NCBI GenBank assembly: GCA_951813285.1
Contig: OX638355.1
Location: forward strand, 4,111,136-4,175,135
Reading direction: 5' to 3'
Origin: Terriglobia bacterium
Lineage (GTDB): Bacteria > Acidobacteriota > Terriglobia > Versatilivoradales > Versatilivoraceae
Length of the DNA stretch: 64,000 nucleotides
The position numbers and the translations under genes are program-made. The stretch's first letter is position 1, and each line of letters starts with the position of its first letter. The notes under the pieces were generated by a model that saw only the letters and a program-made list of their open reading frames with translations, did not search any database and was not told where the DNA came from. Shown here piece by piece: positions 55,094-62,440 of this stretch.

Positions 55094-55881
55094 CGAGCGT
55101 TACCCTTTCCGTGCTAACCCGACCCTCATTATATACCTCTCTTGTTCCGACTCCGCCGCCTCGACACCCGTGTTTAGCCCGCCTCCCGTCCCCCCACGCC
55201 GGTGCGGATCGAACGAGGGGGAAGCAACAGAACTTCCCGGCCTGTCGGGAACAAGGACCCTGTCCCGTGAATCCGGATTTCCGGATTATTGAACATGGAT
55301 GTACAGGATAGACAGGATAAACAGCCAGCCGTTTTGGTTTTGGAAATGAAGACGAACCACCAATGAACACGAATAGGGATGGAGCTCCTTCAATGACGAG
55401 CGGCGCCCGGGTGCTTCTGCAATATTGTGACGTAGGTGTCACGGCGTCATGGGAGAATGCCCCCCGGGAGCGCGGGCGTCCCGCCCGCAACCTTATTCGT
55501 GCAAACAGCCTGCGATGCAGGGCCACTTCCTCGCACAGTGCACCAAACCGGCCATTGTGGGGATCGTTACAATGGTGCCAAGTCCTGTGCGGGCGAGACG
55601 CCCGCGCTCCCGGGTGGGTCGTCCCGATGGTGCGATGGAGGGCATCCGGCGAGCGAATTCTCTGAAAGCCGAAGGTCGCCTTCTGGAAAACTCCCGTTTG
55701 TCCGCGAGCCCAGCCCCCGCCGTACCGGGCGGATCATACAAGTGTGAAACAATCAGAAATCGACCATCCCTTCGCGACCTTGGTATCCCGTCGCGGTCAA
55801 CCTCAACGCCTTAGTGGCCCTTCGTCGTCCTTCGTGGCCCTTCGTGGATTCCTCTTTTTCTTTTGTCTTTTTTCGTTTGTT
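55094..55881. repeat. Repeat-filled intergenic region (MITE B flank, REP C, block B)
   Basis: The 790 bases between ruvX and the methyltransferase gene hold no supported gene. From about 55345 the sequence is an inverted copy of 42905-43195, including MITE B. A degenerate REP C (reverse, about 55695-55752) is followed by a reverse block B (about 55750-55870, with TTGGTATCCCGTCGCGG and CCTTAGTGGCC segments). A further REP C end (TTTGTTTCAGGCAAG, 55876-55890) runs into the methyltransferase stop codon. Confidence 0.75.
55461..55618 (-). mobile_element. MITE B copy 2 (inverted relative to 42921-43080)
   Basis: The right end CGCCCGCGCTCCCGGGTGGG (55599-55618) is identical to the end of copy 1. 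The left end CCCGGGAGCGCGGGCG (55463-55478) is its inverted partner with one base missing just outside. The inner sequence matches the reverse complement of copy 1 with scattered changes. Confidence 0.7.
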
Positions 55882-56703
55882 TCAGGCAAGCCCCACCCCC
55901 CGGACTGAACCGGGGCTGTCCGTCTTCCGGCACTTCACCATGTAGCCGGTCCCCAGATCGCCCCGCAGAAAGGGACGTTGCAGTAGCAGCAGGGGCTGCC
56001 ACAGCCGCTCCTTCAGCAACCATTTCGAGAGACGGGCGAAACGCCGGGCGCCGCTGCCGGCGGTTTGCCCGAAGTTCTTCACTGAACCGGCGGCATTGGC
56101 AGAAACGGCCCTGGCGGGCGCCGAGGCGCTGCCGGCCGCCTCACCACGCTCCGGGAAAAGAAACGAGGAGAGCGGGTAGGTCCAGTTGAGCACCGGGAAC
56201 CCATAACAGCAGAAGGCCTCCACCGCCAGGCCGGACTGGCCGAGCTTGCGGATCAACTCCGCCTTCTCGTATCTCCGGGCGTGGCCGGCTCGATCGTCGT
56301 TTGAGGTCCAGCGGCGCTGGTGAGCCGGCACGGAGAATAACAGGATCCCGTTCGGACTCAACAGATCCCTCCAATGGTCCAGGCACTGCCGGTCATCCAG
56401 GTAGTGTTCCAGGACCTCGAAGGCCAGCACCAGGTCGAAGGAGCCCTCCACCCGAAAAAAATCCTGGGTGCGGAATTCCACGACCCCCGCCGGATGGCTG
56501 GAACGCCACCGGTGCTCTCCTATCAGCGCCGGATTCAAGTCCAGACAGAACCCCCGCCATCCCCAGGCCACCAGGTCTTCATAGAGGTTCCCGCTGCCGA
56601 CGCCGATCTCCAGAAAGCGCCCCGACACCGCCGGCTGCAGGAGTCGGCGCATCAGCCAGCGGCGATAGAGATAGGCCAGGGTGGGATTGAACTCTGTGCT
56701 CAA
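55882..56703 (-). CDS. SAM-dependent methyltransferase
   Basis: A 273-residue class I methyltransferase. The SAM-binding motif I is FLEIGVGSGN (about 31-40), then CLDLNP, and FDLVLAFEVLEHYLDD, with the post-motif NGILLFSVPAH. The C-terminal ~90 residues are rich in Ala, Arg and Leu. I chose the TTG start at 56703, which overlaps the TGA of the preceding methyltransferase (TTGA) and has GGAGAG 6 bases upstream; the longer frame to 57108 lies inside that gene. The stop codon is contributed by a REP C end. It is the last gene of a glycan-type cluster. The substrate is unknown, probably a lipid-linked sugar or similar. Confidence 0.8.
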   Translation of the reverse strand: MSTEFNPTLAYLYRRWLMRRLLQPAVSGRFLEIGVGSGNLYEDLVAWGWRGFCLDLNPALIGEHRWRSSHPAGVVEFRTQDFFRVEGSFDLVLAFEVLEHYLDDRQCLDHWRDLLSPNGILLFSVPAHQRRWTSNDDRAGHARRYEKAELIRKLGQSGLAVEAFCCYGFPVLNWTYPLSSFLFPERGEAAGSASAPARAVSANAAGSVKNFGQTAGSGARRFARLSKWLLKERLWQPLLLLQRPFLRGDLGTGYMVKCRKTDSPGSVRGVGLA

Positions 56704-57467
56704 GACGGCTCTCCAGCCGGGGTTTCGACGGAGTCCTGCTCCTTCCTCAAGGTCAGGATATAGACGGGAAGCCAGGGCATCAGCAAGACGAAGGACCAGC
56801 GCGGAAACCACCGCAACCACCCCGCCGGCCCCTTCAAGCCGGGATCGCCCTTGAAGAAGAATTCCGCATCGGCCAGGACCGCAGGGGTCTGGTTCCGAAC
56901 CCGAAACCTGCGGGCCAGCCGCATCAACTGCCGGTAGCTGAGAGGGTAGTCCAGATAGGCCCGGCCCCGCCCGGCCAGCCGGACATAGCGGTCGGCCAGC
57001 CACCTGGGCAGCCAGGACAGGAGCGGTAGCCGATAGTGCTGCTCCATCAAGCCGTAACGATTGGGGGTGGCCAGATAGCACAGGCCGCCCGGTCGAAGGA
57101 CCCGCCAAGCCTCGTCCAGCAGGAGCTGCGGCAAACGAACGTGCTCCAGCACGTGATTCAGCAGCAGCACGTCAAAGGTGCCCGAGCGCAGGGGCAGGCG
57201 ACACCCGTCCGCCCGGACGAAGTGAAACCCTTCCCGTCGGCCCTCTTCGTCGGCGAAGTCGACGCCAACCACCAAACCGAAGCGCGGGGCCAGCCTCTGG
57301 GTGATCTGACCCTGACTGCAGCCGACGTCCAACAGCGACAGCCTCCGGTCGAGAGCGATCTGCCGCTGCAGCACCCGGAGAATCTTCTGGGCCTTGGCCT
57401 CGCGAGAGGCCAGGTAATCTTCCACCCAAGGGGGGAAACGTCCCAGGAAGCTGGGGGAAGGGCTCAT
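56700..57467 (-). CDS. SAM-dependent methyltransferase (UbiE/type 11)
   Basis: A 255-residue class I methyltransferase of the type 11 group. Motif I is LLDVGCSQGQI (about 44-54), then VVGVDFADEE, RADGCRLPLRSGTFDVLLLNHVLEH split around the usual L-P-x-x-x-x-x-F-D-x-V motif, and LRPGGLCYLATPN. The C-terminal part has a hydrophobic stretch (WSFVLLMPWLPVYILTL) that may bind the membrane. It is coupled at both ends: its ATG overlaps the glycosyltransferase stop (ATGA), and its TGA overlaps the next start (TTGA). A role in modifying a lipid-linked glycan is inferred from the neighbours. Confidence 0.85.
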   Translation of the reverse strand: MSPSPSFLGRFPPWVEDYLASREAKAQKILRVLQRQIALDRRLSLLDVGCSQGQITQRLAPRFGLVVGVDFADEEGRREGFHFVRADGCRLPLRSGTFDVLLLNHVLEHVRLPQLLLDEAWRVLRPGGLCYLATPNRYGLMEQHYRLPLLSWLPRWLADRYVRLAGRGRAYLDYPLSYRQLMRLARRFRVRNQTPAVLADAEFFFKGDPGLKGPAGWLRWFPRWSFVLLMPWLPVYILTLRKEQDSVETPAGEPS

Positions 57468-58627
57468 GATTTCCCTCCGGCAGCCGGGTCCGGTCTCCCA
57501 ACGGCCTCTACCGCTTCCGCCAGGCGCTCCCAGGAGCGCTCCTGCAGCCTGGCTTCAATGTGGCCGGGCATGGTGGAACCCGCGCCACTTGAAAAGAAGC
57601 GGATGACCGCTTCGGCGATGGCCTGCGGATTCCGCGGAGGAACCAGGAATCCGGTGCGGCCTTGTTCCACGGCTTCGGGAATGCCGCCGACGTTCCCCAC
57701 CACCACCGGTTTTCGAAATCCATGGGCCAGCTGCACGATCCCGCTCTGGGTGGCGCTGGTGTAGGGAACCACGACCAGATCGGCAGCCGCAAAGTAAGCG
57801 GGGACCATTTCGTCGGGTATGTAGCGGGTGTGCATCGTCACCCTTTCTTGCAGGTGGAGACTCTCGACCAGATCCCGATAGGGACCAACATCTTCCCAGC
57901 TCTCTCCAGCCACCAGCAGATGGACGGGAAAGCGGTCCAGGATCAACGGAAGACTCTGCAGCAGGTAGCGGAGTCCCTTGTACTCCCGGATGAAACCGAA
58001 AAACAGCAGGACCCTTTCGCAGTTCACCCCCAGTCGGGCCCGGGCGCCTGCCCGGTCCATCTCCGCTGCATCGAGGTGGTCATAGACGGGGTGGGGAGAC
58101 ACCTTGACTCGATCTCTCCGATCGGGGCCGATCCAATCCAGTAGATTGGCCCGGTCCCAGGCGGAATGGGTCAGGAAATAATCGCCCCGCCGCAGGACCC
58201 GGCTGGAGAGCCAGCTCTTCAATCCGGAGGCCTCGTGCTCGATAACGTTATGACAAATGAAGAGCGTCGGAGCGCCGGAGTCCCTCGCCAGCGCCTTCAG
58301 GAAGAAGTAGAAAAAGGGCGCCCAATAGGCCGCCGTCCAGGGGAGAACAACCAACTGGGAGCCGTGGAGGGCGATCTTGCCGGGGAGACTCCGCCAGGCC
58401 AGGGGACTGAGGGCGTCAAAGGTCTGGTCGGGACTCTCGCGGATGCCCGGTTTCAGGCTGGGATCCCGATCGGTGGCGCCCGGGTAGAGCCAATCCGGGT
58501 ACTGGCGCGAGTAGGACAGGAATTGCACCCGGCACCGCCGCCGCAGCGCCCGGACCAGCAGCGATGTGTAGTGCGAGATGCCGCCCCGAAAGGGATGGGT
58601 CGGACCGATTACCGAGAGCTTCCTCAT
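57464..58627 (-). CDS. Glycosyltransferase family 4
   Basis: A 387-residue GT-B glycosyltransferase. The N-terminal domain has the glycine-rich GPTHPFRGGISHYTSLL, and the C-terminal GT1/GT4 domain has LLFFGFIREYKGLRYLL, YIPDEMVPAYFAAADLVVVPY, and the E-x7-E-like QSGIVQLAHGFRKPVVVGNVGGIPE, quoted here only as its key parts (Q-S-G-I, H-G-F, P-V-V). It transfers a sugar from a nucleotide donor; the acceptor is unknown. The ATG at 58627 overlaps the stop of the GT2 gene (ATGA), and its own stop overlaps the next ATG, so the four genes of this cluster are a tight unit. Confidence 0.9.
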   Translation of the reverse strand: MRKLSVIGPTHPFRGGISHYTSLLVRALRRRCRVQFLSYSRQYPDWLYPGATDRDPSLKPGIRESPDQTFDALSPLAWRSLPGKIALHGSQLVVLPWTAAYWAPFFYFFLKALARDSGAPTLFICHNVIEHEASGLKSWLSSRVLRRGDYFLTHSAWDRANLLDWIGPDRRDRVKVSPHPVYDHLDAAEMDRAGARARLGVNCERVLLFFGFIREYKGLRYLLQSLPLILDRFPVHLLVAGESWEDVGPYRDLVESLHLQERVTMHTRYIPDEMVPAYFAAADLVVVPYTSATQSGIVQLAHGFRKPVVVGNVGGIPEAVEQGRTGFLVPPRNPQAIAEAVIRFFSSGAGSTMPGHIEARLQERSWERLAEAVEAVGRPDPAAGGKS

Positions 58628-59628
58628 TGGCGGATTTCGAGTGCCGAAGCCTCGGCTGCCGCGGCATTGGAGAGGTCCGCTTCGCCTCTTGCGCTCAGTT
58701 CCAGCTTGCGAACCCGGTAGAGAGTCTCCTCGCTCAGCCTTCGATTGGCTGCGATCAGGTCCGCCGCCAGTCCAACCACAATGACCTGAAACCCCACGAT
58801 CATCAGGATGGCCGCCAGAATCAGCGACTGGACGTGGCCGCCGGCAGATTCCAGAAAGAAGTAATAGAGATAGCGCAGGCCCAACAGGAACCCCAGGAAG
58901 CAGCCGGCCCCGCCCACGAGGAGAAAGACCTGGAGCGGATTGTACATGGTGTAGATGCGCAGGATCGTCACCGCCGACTTCTTGAGGTAGTGCCAGGTGG
59001 ATCCGGCCAGTCGGGACTCCCTCAGCTTCGGATTGACCCGAATGGGCACGCCGGTTACCCGCAGGTGACCGGTCCCCGCCTGAATCACCGTTTCCAGGGT
59101 GTAGGAAAACCGGGTATGCACAATGGTTCTCAAGGCGGCTTCCCGATTGTAGGCACGGAAGCCGCTGGTGGTGTCTTCCACCGGACAGCGGGCCACGGTG
59201 CGAACCAGCCAGCTCCCCAGCCGCTGCAGCCATTTCTTGGCGGGCGAAAAATAGGAGATGGCCTCGATGTCTCGAGCGCCCACAACCAGGTCGGCCCGGT
59301 CCCGAAGAATCGGCTCGATGAGAGCCTTTACATCCGCTCCGGCATACTGATTGTCCCCGTCGGTGTTGACGATGATGTCGGCCCCAAGCCTGAGGCAGGC
59401 ATCCAGGCCGGTGCGAAAGGCGATCCCCAGCCCCCGGTTCCGCCCCAGCTCCACCAGATGAGTCACGCCGAGCCGCCGAGCCGCCTCGACGGTGCCGTCG
59501 GTGGACCCGTCGTCCACCACCAGGGTTTCGACGGCATCCACTCCCGGCAGGGCGCGCGGGAGCTGGCTCAGCACCTCCGGAAGGGTTTCCTCTTCGTTGA
59601 AACAGGGAATCTGGACGATCAGCTTCAT
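58624..59628 (-). CDS. Membrane-anchored glycosyltransferase family 2 (dolichyl-phosphate-mannose-synthase-like)
   Basis: A 334-residue GT2 enzyme. The GT-A domain (1-~225) has IPCFNEEETLPEVL, VVDDGSTDGT, and NTDGDNQY with the D-x-D metal site. FRAYNREAA is the typical block of polyprenyl-phosphate glycosyltransferases. Two C-terminal membrane helices follow (~245-270, FLLVGGAGCFLGFLLGLRYLY; ~280-305, ILAAILMIVGFQVIVVGLAAD). This is the layout of enzymes that put a sugar on undecaprenyl phosphate (GtrB/DPM1-like). It is the first gene of a four-gene translationally coupled cluster for a surface glycan or glycolipid. Confidence 0.9.
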   Translation of the reverse strand: MKLIVQIPCFNEEETLPEVLSQLPRALPGVDAVETLVVDDGSTDGTVEAARRLGVTHLVELGRNRGLGIAFRTGLDACLRLGADIIVNTDGDNQYAGADVKALIEPILRDRADLVVGARDIEAISYFSPAKKWLQRLGSWLVRTVARCPVEDTTSGFRAYNREAALRTIVHTRFSYTLETVIQAGTGHLRVTGVPIRVNPKLRESRLAGSTWHYLKKSAVTILRIYTMYNPLQVFLLVGGAGCFLGFLLGLRYLYYFFLESAGGHVQSLILAAILMIVGFQVIVVGLAADLIAANRRLSEETLYRVRKLELSARGEADLSNAAAAEASALEIRQ

Positions 59629-59687
59629 GGGGGCTCTGACCCGGGGGCAGACTCCGGGCGTTCCGGCGAAGGCACCAGCGCTGCCAG

Positions 59688-60554
59688 CTAACTGGTGGAG
59701 GTCAATTCAACCAGCAACGAGCCGAACGGAAGGGACACCGAAGCCAGAACGGGGATCCTTCGCGCGTCGCTGGTGAACCAGAAGGTCATCTTTCTATCCG
59801 TCAGCAAGCTGCCATCGCGCCGCAAGACCACTTCCACTCTGTGGGCCGCAAAACTCCCCAGCGCAGTCGAAATCAGTTCGCTCCCGGTGACCTTGACATC
59901 GGCTTCATAGGTCTCTCCACCTTCCACGATCGGGAAAAGGACCCGCAATCCCGGCTTCAGGCCCAGGCTCCGCACCAGGTAGACGGCCGAGACCGGATCC
60001 TGGGCGCCCAACTGGATGGCGAGTCGGCTGGACTGCTTGCGCGAGTCGACATAACTGGCCGTCTTGCCCATGGGATTGAAGACAACGCTATCCCGCACCG
60101 TCCTGCCGTTCTCCTTGAAGGATTTTCGGTACTCCCGACTGACTCCCCGACGGGGATCGAACAAGGAAGAACACTGAAACTGCAACTGATAGACAGAGGC
60201 CACGGTGAGAGTGCTGCGCGCATCCAGCACCAGCCGGTAGGCTCCCGAGCCCTTGGAGTCCCTGGACGCCACCCGCAGCTCGGCCGTACCGGCCTCCAGG
60301 GTCTCCGCCCAGGATACGCGATAGGCCAGGCGTTCTCCCACCTCAAAGGGCAAGGGATCGGACCGACCCTCCACCTCGGACGCGAGCGCGCCAATGGAGC
60401 GGCTCGCGGCCTGGGGCGCCGCCTCAGTGGGGCCGGCAGGGGGAGTCCCCTCTTGCGCTGAAACACCGGGGCCCGCGATTCCCGCCGCCACCAGCACCAT
60501 CGCCGGCAAGAGATTGCCGCCCATGCCCGTCTTCCGGTCGTCCGGATCACCCAT
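59688..60554 (-). CDS. Exported DUF3108 family protein
   Basis: A 288-residue protein with a signal sequence (NLLPAMVLVAAGIAGPGVSA), a Pro/Ala-rich linker, and a beta-rich DUF3108-type domain from ~70 on. Blocks are LPFEVGERLAYRVSWAE, VSREYRKSFKENGR, DPVSAVYLVRSL and MTFWFTSDARRIPV. DUF3108 proteins are periplasmic or outer-membrane and of unknown function. The ATG at 60554 was chosen over one in the SDR gene at 60590. It lies 13 bases downstream of the SDR gene. Confidence 0.8.
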   Translation of the reverse strand: MGDPDDRKTGMGGNLLPAMVLVAAGIAGPGVSAQEGTPPAGPTEAAPQAASRSIGALASEVEGRSDPLPFEVGERLAYRVSWAETLEAGTAELRVASRDSKGSGAYRLVLDARSTLTVASVYQLQFQCSSLFDPRRGVSREYRKSFKENGRTVRDSVVFNPMGKTASYVDSRKQSSRLAIQLGAQDPVSAVYLVRSLGLKPGLRVLFPIVEGGETYEADVKVTGSELISTALGSFAAHRVEVVLRRDGSLLTDRKMTFWFTSDARRIPVLASVSLPFGSLLVELTSTS

Positions 60555-60567
60555 AGCCAACCCACCT

Positions 60568-61308
60568 TCAAAAAATATGGCGGCCTCCATCGATCCGGAT
60601 GCATTCTCCCGTGATGAAATCGCTCTCGATCAGGCCGATCGCCGCCCGGGCGATCTCTTCCCCACCCCCCCAGCGGCCCAGCGGTGTCACCGCCCGCACC
60701 TTTTCCACGGCCTCCGGAGTGAGATCGGGCGGCGGCACCATGGGACCGGGAGCAACGGCGTTGACCAGGATGTTATGGGGGGCCAGTTCCAGGGCCAGCG
60801 CCTCGGTGAGACCCACCACGCCCACCTTGGAGACATAATAGGGCAGGTATCCCCGGTATCGGGGACGGCCGCTGGCGGCCGTCCAATCGGCGCAATTGAT
60901 GATCCGCCCGCCTCCCCTGGCTTTCATTCCGGGTGTGACGGCCTGGGCGCACAGGAAGGCGCTGCGCAGGTTGACGTTCATGTTGAGGTCCCAGTCGCTG
61001 CGGGTCGTCTCCTCCAACGGCTTGGAGGCGTAAACCGATGCCAGGTTCACCAGGATGTCAATGCCGTCCCAGGCCGCGTTGATCCGCTTCACCGCATCGC
61101 TGATCTCTTCTTCATGACTCAGGTCGGCCTGAACCAGCATGGCTTCCCGACCCGCCGCTCGAACCTCTTGCGCTGCCTGCTCAGCCGATTCCCGGGAGCG
61201 GTGATACCCCAAGGCGACCTTGGCTCCCCTCTGACCCAATGCAACGCCGACAAGCCGGCCGATTCTCCGGGTGCCGGTGATGAACGCGACCTTGCCTTCA
61301 ATGTCCAT
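60568..61308 (-). CDS. Short-chain dehydrogenase/reductase, pteridine-reductase-like
   Basis: A 246-residue classical SDR. The NAD(P) motif is changed to ITGTRRIGRLVG (residues 10-21), a TGxxRRIG form found in pteridine reductase / FolM-like proteins. NLASVY, the YYVSK catalytic Tyr/Lys pair, the PGPM block and the ending ECIRIDGGRHI follow. A dihydropteridine or dihydrofolate reduction is plausible but not certain. It is co-transcribed with the DUF3108 gene downstream. Confidence 0.85.
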   Translation of the reverse strand: MDIEGKVAFITGTRRIGRLVGVALGQRGAKVALGYHRSRESAEQAAQEVRAAGREAMLVQADLSHEEEISDAVKRINAAWDGIDILVNLASVYASKPLEETTRSDWDLNMNVNLRSAFLCAQAVTPGMKARGGGRIINCADWTAASGRPRYRGYLPYYVSKVGVVGLTEALALELAPHNILVNAVAPGPMVPPPDLTPEAVEKVRAVTPLGRWGGGEEIARAAIGLIESDFITGECIRIDGGRHIF

Positions 61309-61358
61309 AGTATTGCTCGTCTCCGTGGAGATCCGCCGGCGTCGGCGCCTCCCTTATC

Positions 61359-61958
61359 TCACAGGTCGCGCCTCCCCTCAAGAGCTCTCGACATGGTCAT
61401 TTCGTCGGCGTAATCCAGGTCTCCGCCCACCGGCACTCCCATGGCGATGCGAGTCACCCGAACCTGCAGCGGCTTGATCAGCTTGGACAGATAGAGAGCC
61501 GTGGCCTCGCCCTCCACGCTGGGATTGGTAGCCACGATCACTTCCTCGACCTGTCCATCCTTCAGGCGCTCCAGCAGCGCCTTGATCTTGAGTTGGTCGG
61601 GACCGATGCCGTTGAGGGGAGACAGTACCCCCAGCAGCACATGGTAGAGCCCCCGGTATTCGCGGGTCTTTTCGACGGCAATGAGGTTGTGGGGCTCCTC
61701 CAGCACGCAGATCAGGCTGCGGTCGCGAAGAGGATCAGTGCAGTAGAAGCAGGGGTCTGCGTCGGTGATGTTGTAACAGACCGAACAGTAGCGAATGGAC
61801 TCGGTGACGCTGAGAATGGCCTCGGCCAGCCCGCGGGCCTCGCTCGAGGACGCACGGACGATGTAAAAGGCAAGGCGCTGGGCCGATTTGGAACCGATGC
61901 CCGGCAGCTTCTTGAGCTCGGCAATCAAGTCCTCGACGGGGGGAGCATAGTCACGCAT
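61359..61958 (-). CDS. recR: Recombination mediator protein RecR
   Basis: A 199-residue protein with the standard RecR layout. A helix-hairpin-helix KKLPGIGSKSAQRLAFYI comes first, then a four-cysteine zinc finger CSVCYNITDADPCFYC, and a TOPRIM domain starting ICVLEEPHNLIAVEK with GVLSPLNGIGP and IVATNPSVEGEATA. It helps RecO load RecA on gapped DNA. It follows dnaX and ebfC on the same strand; dnaX-ebfC-recR is a widely conserved order. Confidence 0.97.
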   Translation of the reverse strand: MRDYAPPVEDLIAELKKLPGIGSKSAQRLAFYIVRASSSEARGLAEAILSVTESIRYCSVCYNITDADPCFYCTDPLRDRSLICVLEEPHNLIAVEKTREYRGLYHVLLGVLSPLNGIGPDQLKIKALLERLKDGQVEEVIVATNPSVEGEATALYLSKLIKPLQVRVTRIAMGVPVGGDLDYADEMTMSRALEGRRDL

Positions 61959-62031
61959 TTTGACCCGATGGCAACTGGGTGGCCGGGCAACAAACGGTCC
62001 CGGGCCGGATTGGACCGCTAAGAGCCCCCGG

Positions 62032-62334
62032 CTACATCAGTCCCGGGATCCTCAATCCCCCGGTGAGGCCTCCGATCTGGCCTGCCATGGCTTCATCCAC
62101 TTTGCGGACCGCCTCATTGAAGGCGGCAACCACCAGATCCTGCAACATCTCCACGTCTCCGGAGCCCGCAGCGTCAGGCTCGATTTTTACTTCAGACACC
62201 TGCTTGAGCCCATTCATCCGGACCAGCACCATTCCTCCGCCGGCCGTGCCTTCCACCGACAACTCCGCCATCTGCTTTTGCAGTTGCTCCTGCATCTGCT
62301 GCGCCTGCTTCATAATCTGCTGTATGTTCTTCAT
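62032..62334 (-). CDS. ebfC: YbaB/EbfC family nucleoid-associated protein
   Basis: A 100-residue DNA-binding protein with a Gln/Met-rich N-terminal helix (MKQAQQMQEQLQKQMAEL). The EGTAGGGMVLVRMNGLK strand pair and LQDLVVAAFNEAVRKVDEAM helix of the family follow. It forms dimers that bind DNA. It is placed between dnaX and recR as in many bacteria. Confidence 0.95.
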   Translation of the reverse strand: MKNIQQIMKQAQQMQEQLQKQMAELSVEGTAGGGMVLVRMNGLKQVSEVKIEPDAAGSGDVEMLQDLVVAAFNEAVRKVDEAMAGQIGGLTGGLRIPGLM

Positions 62335-62440
62335 CAGAACCTCCCTGTAGAACGGGCTGCATTGACTCGCTGCCTGCCGGCGAGGCCGCCATGACGCCTG
62401 CCCGCACTTTCAAGGCGCAAAGGCCCATCCCCGACCACCT

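Noticed and set aside
55038-55526. A 162-residue minus-strand frame upstream of ruvX
   Set aside because: It overlaps the inverted MITE B copy and the start of ruvX, with no protein features of its own.
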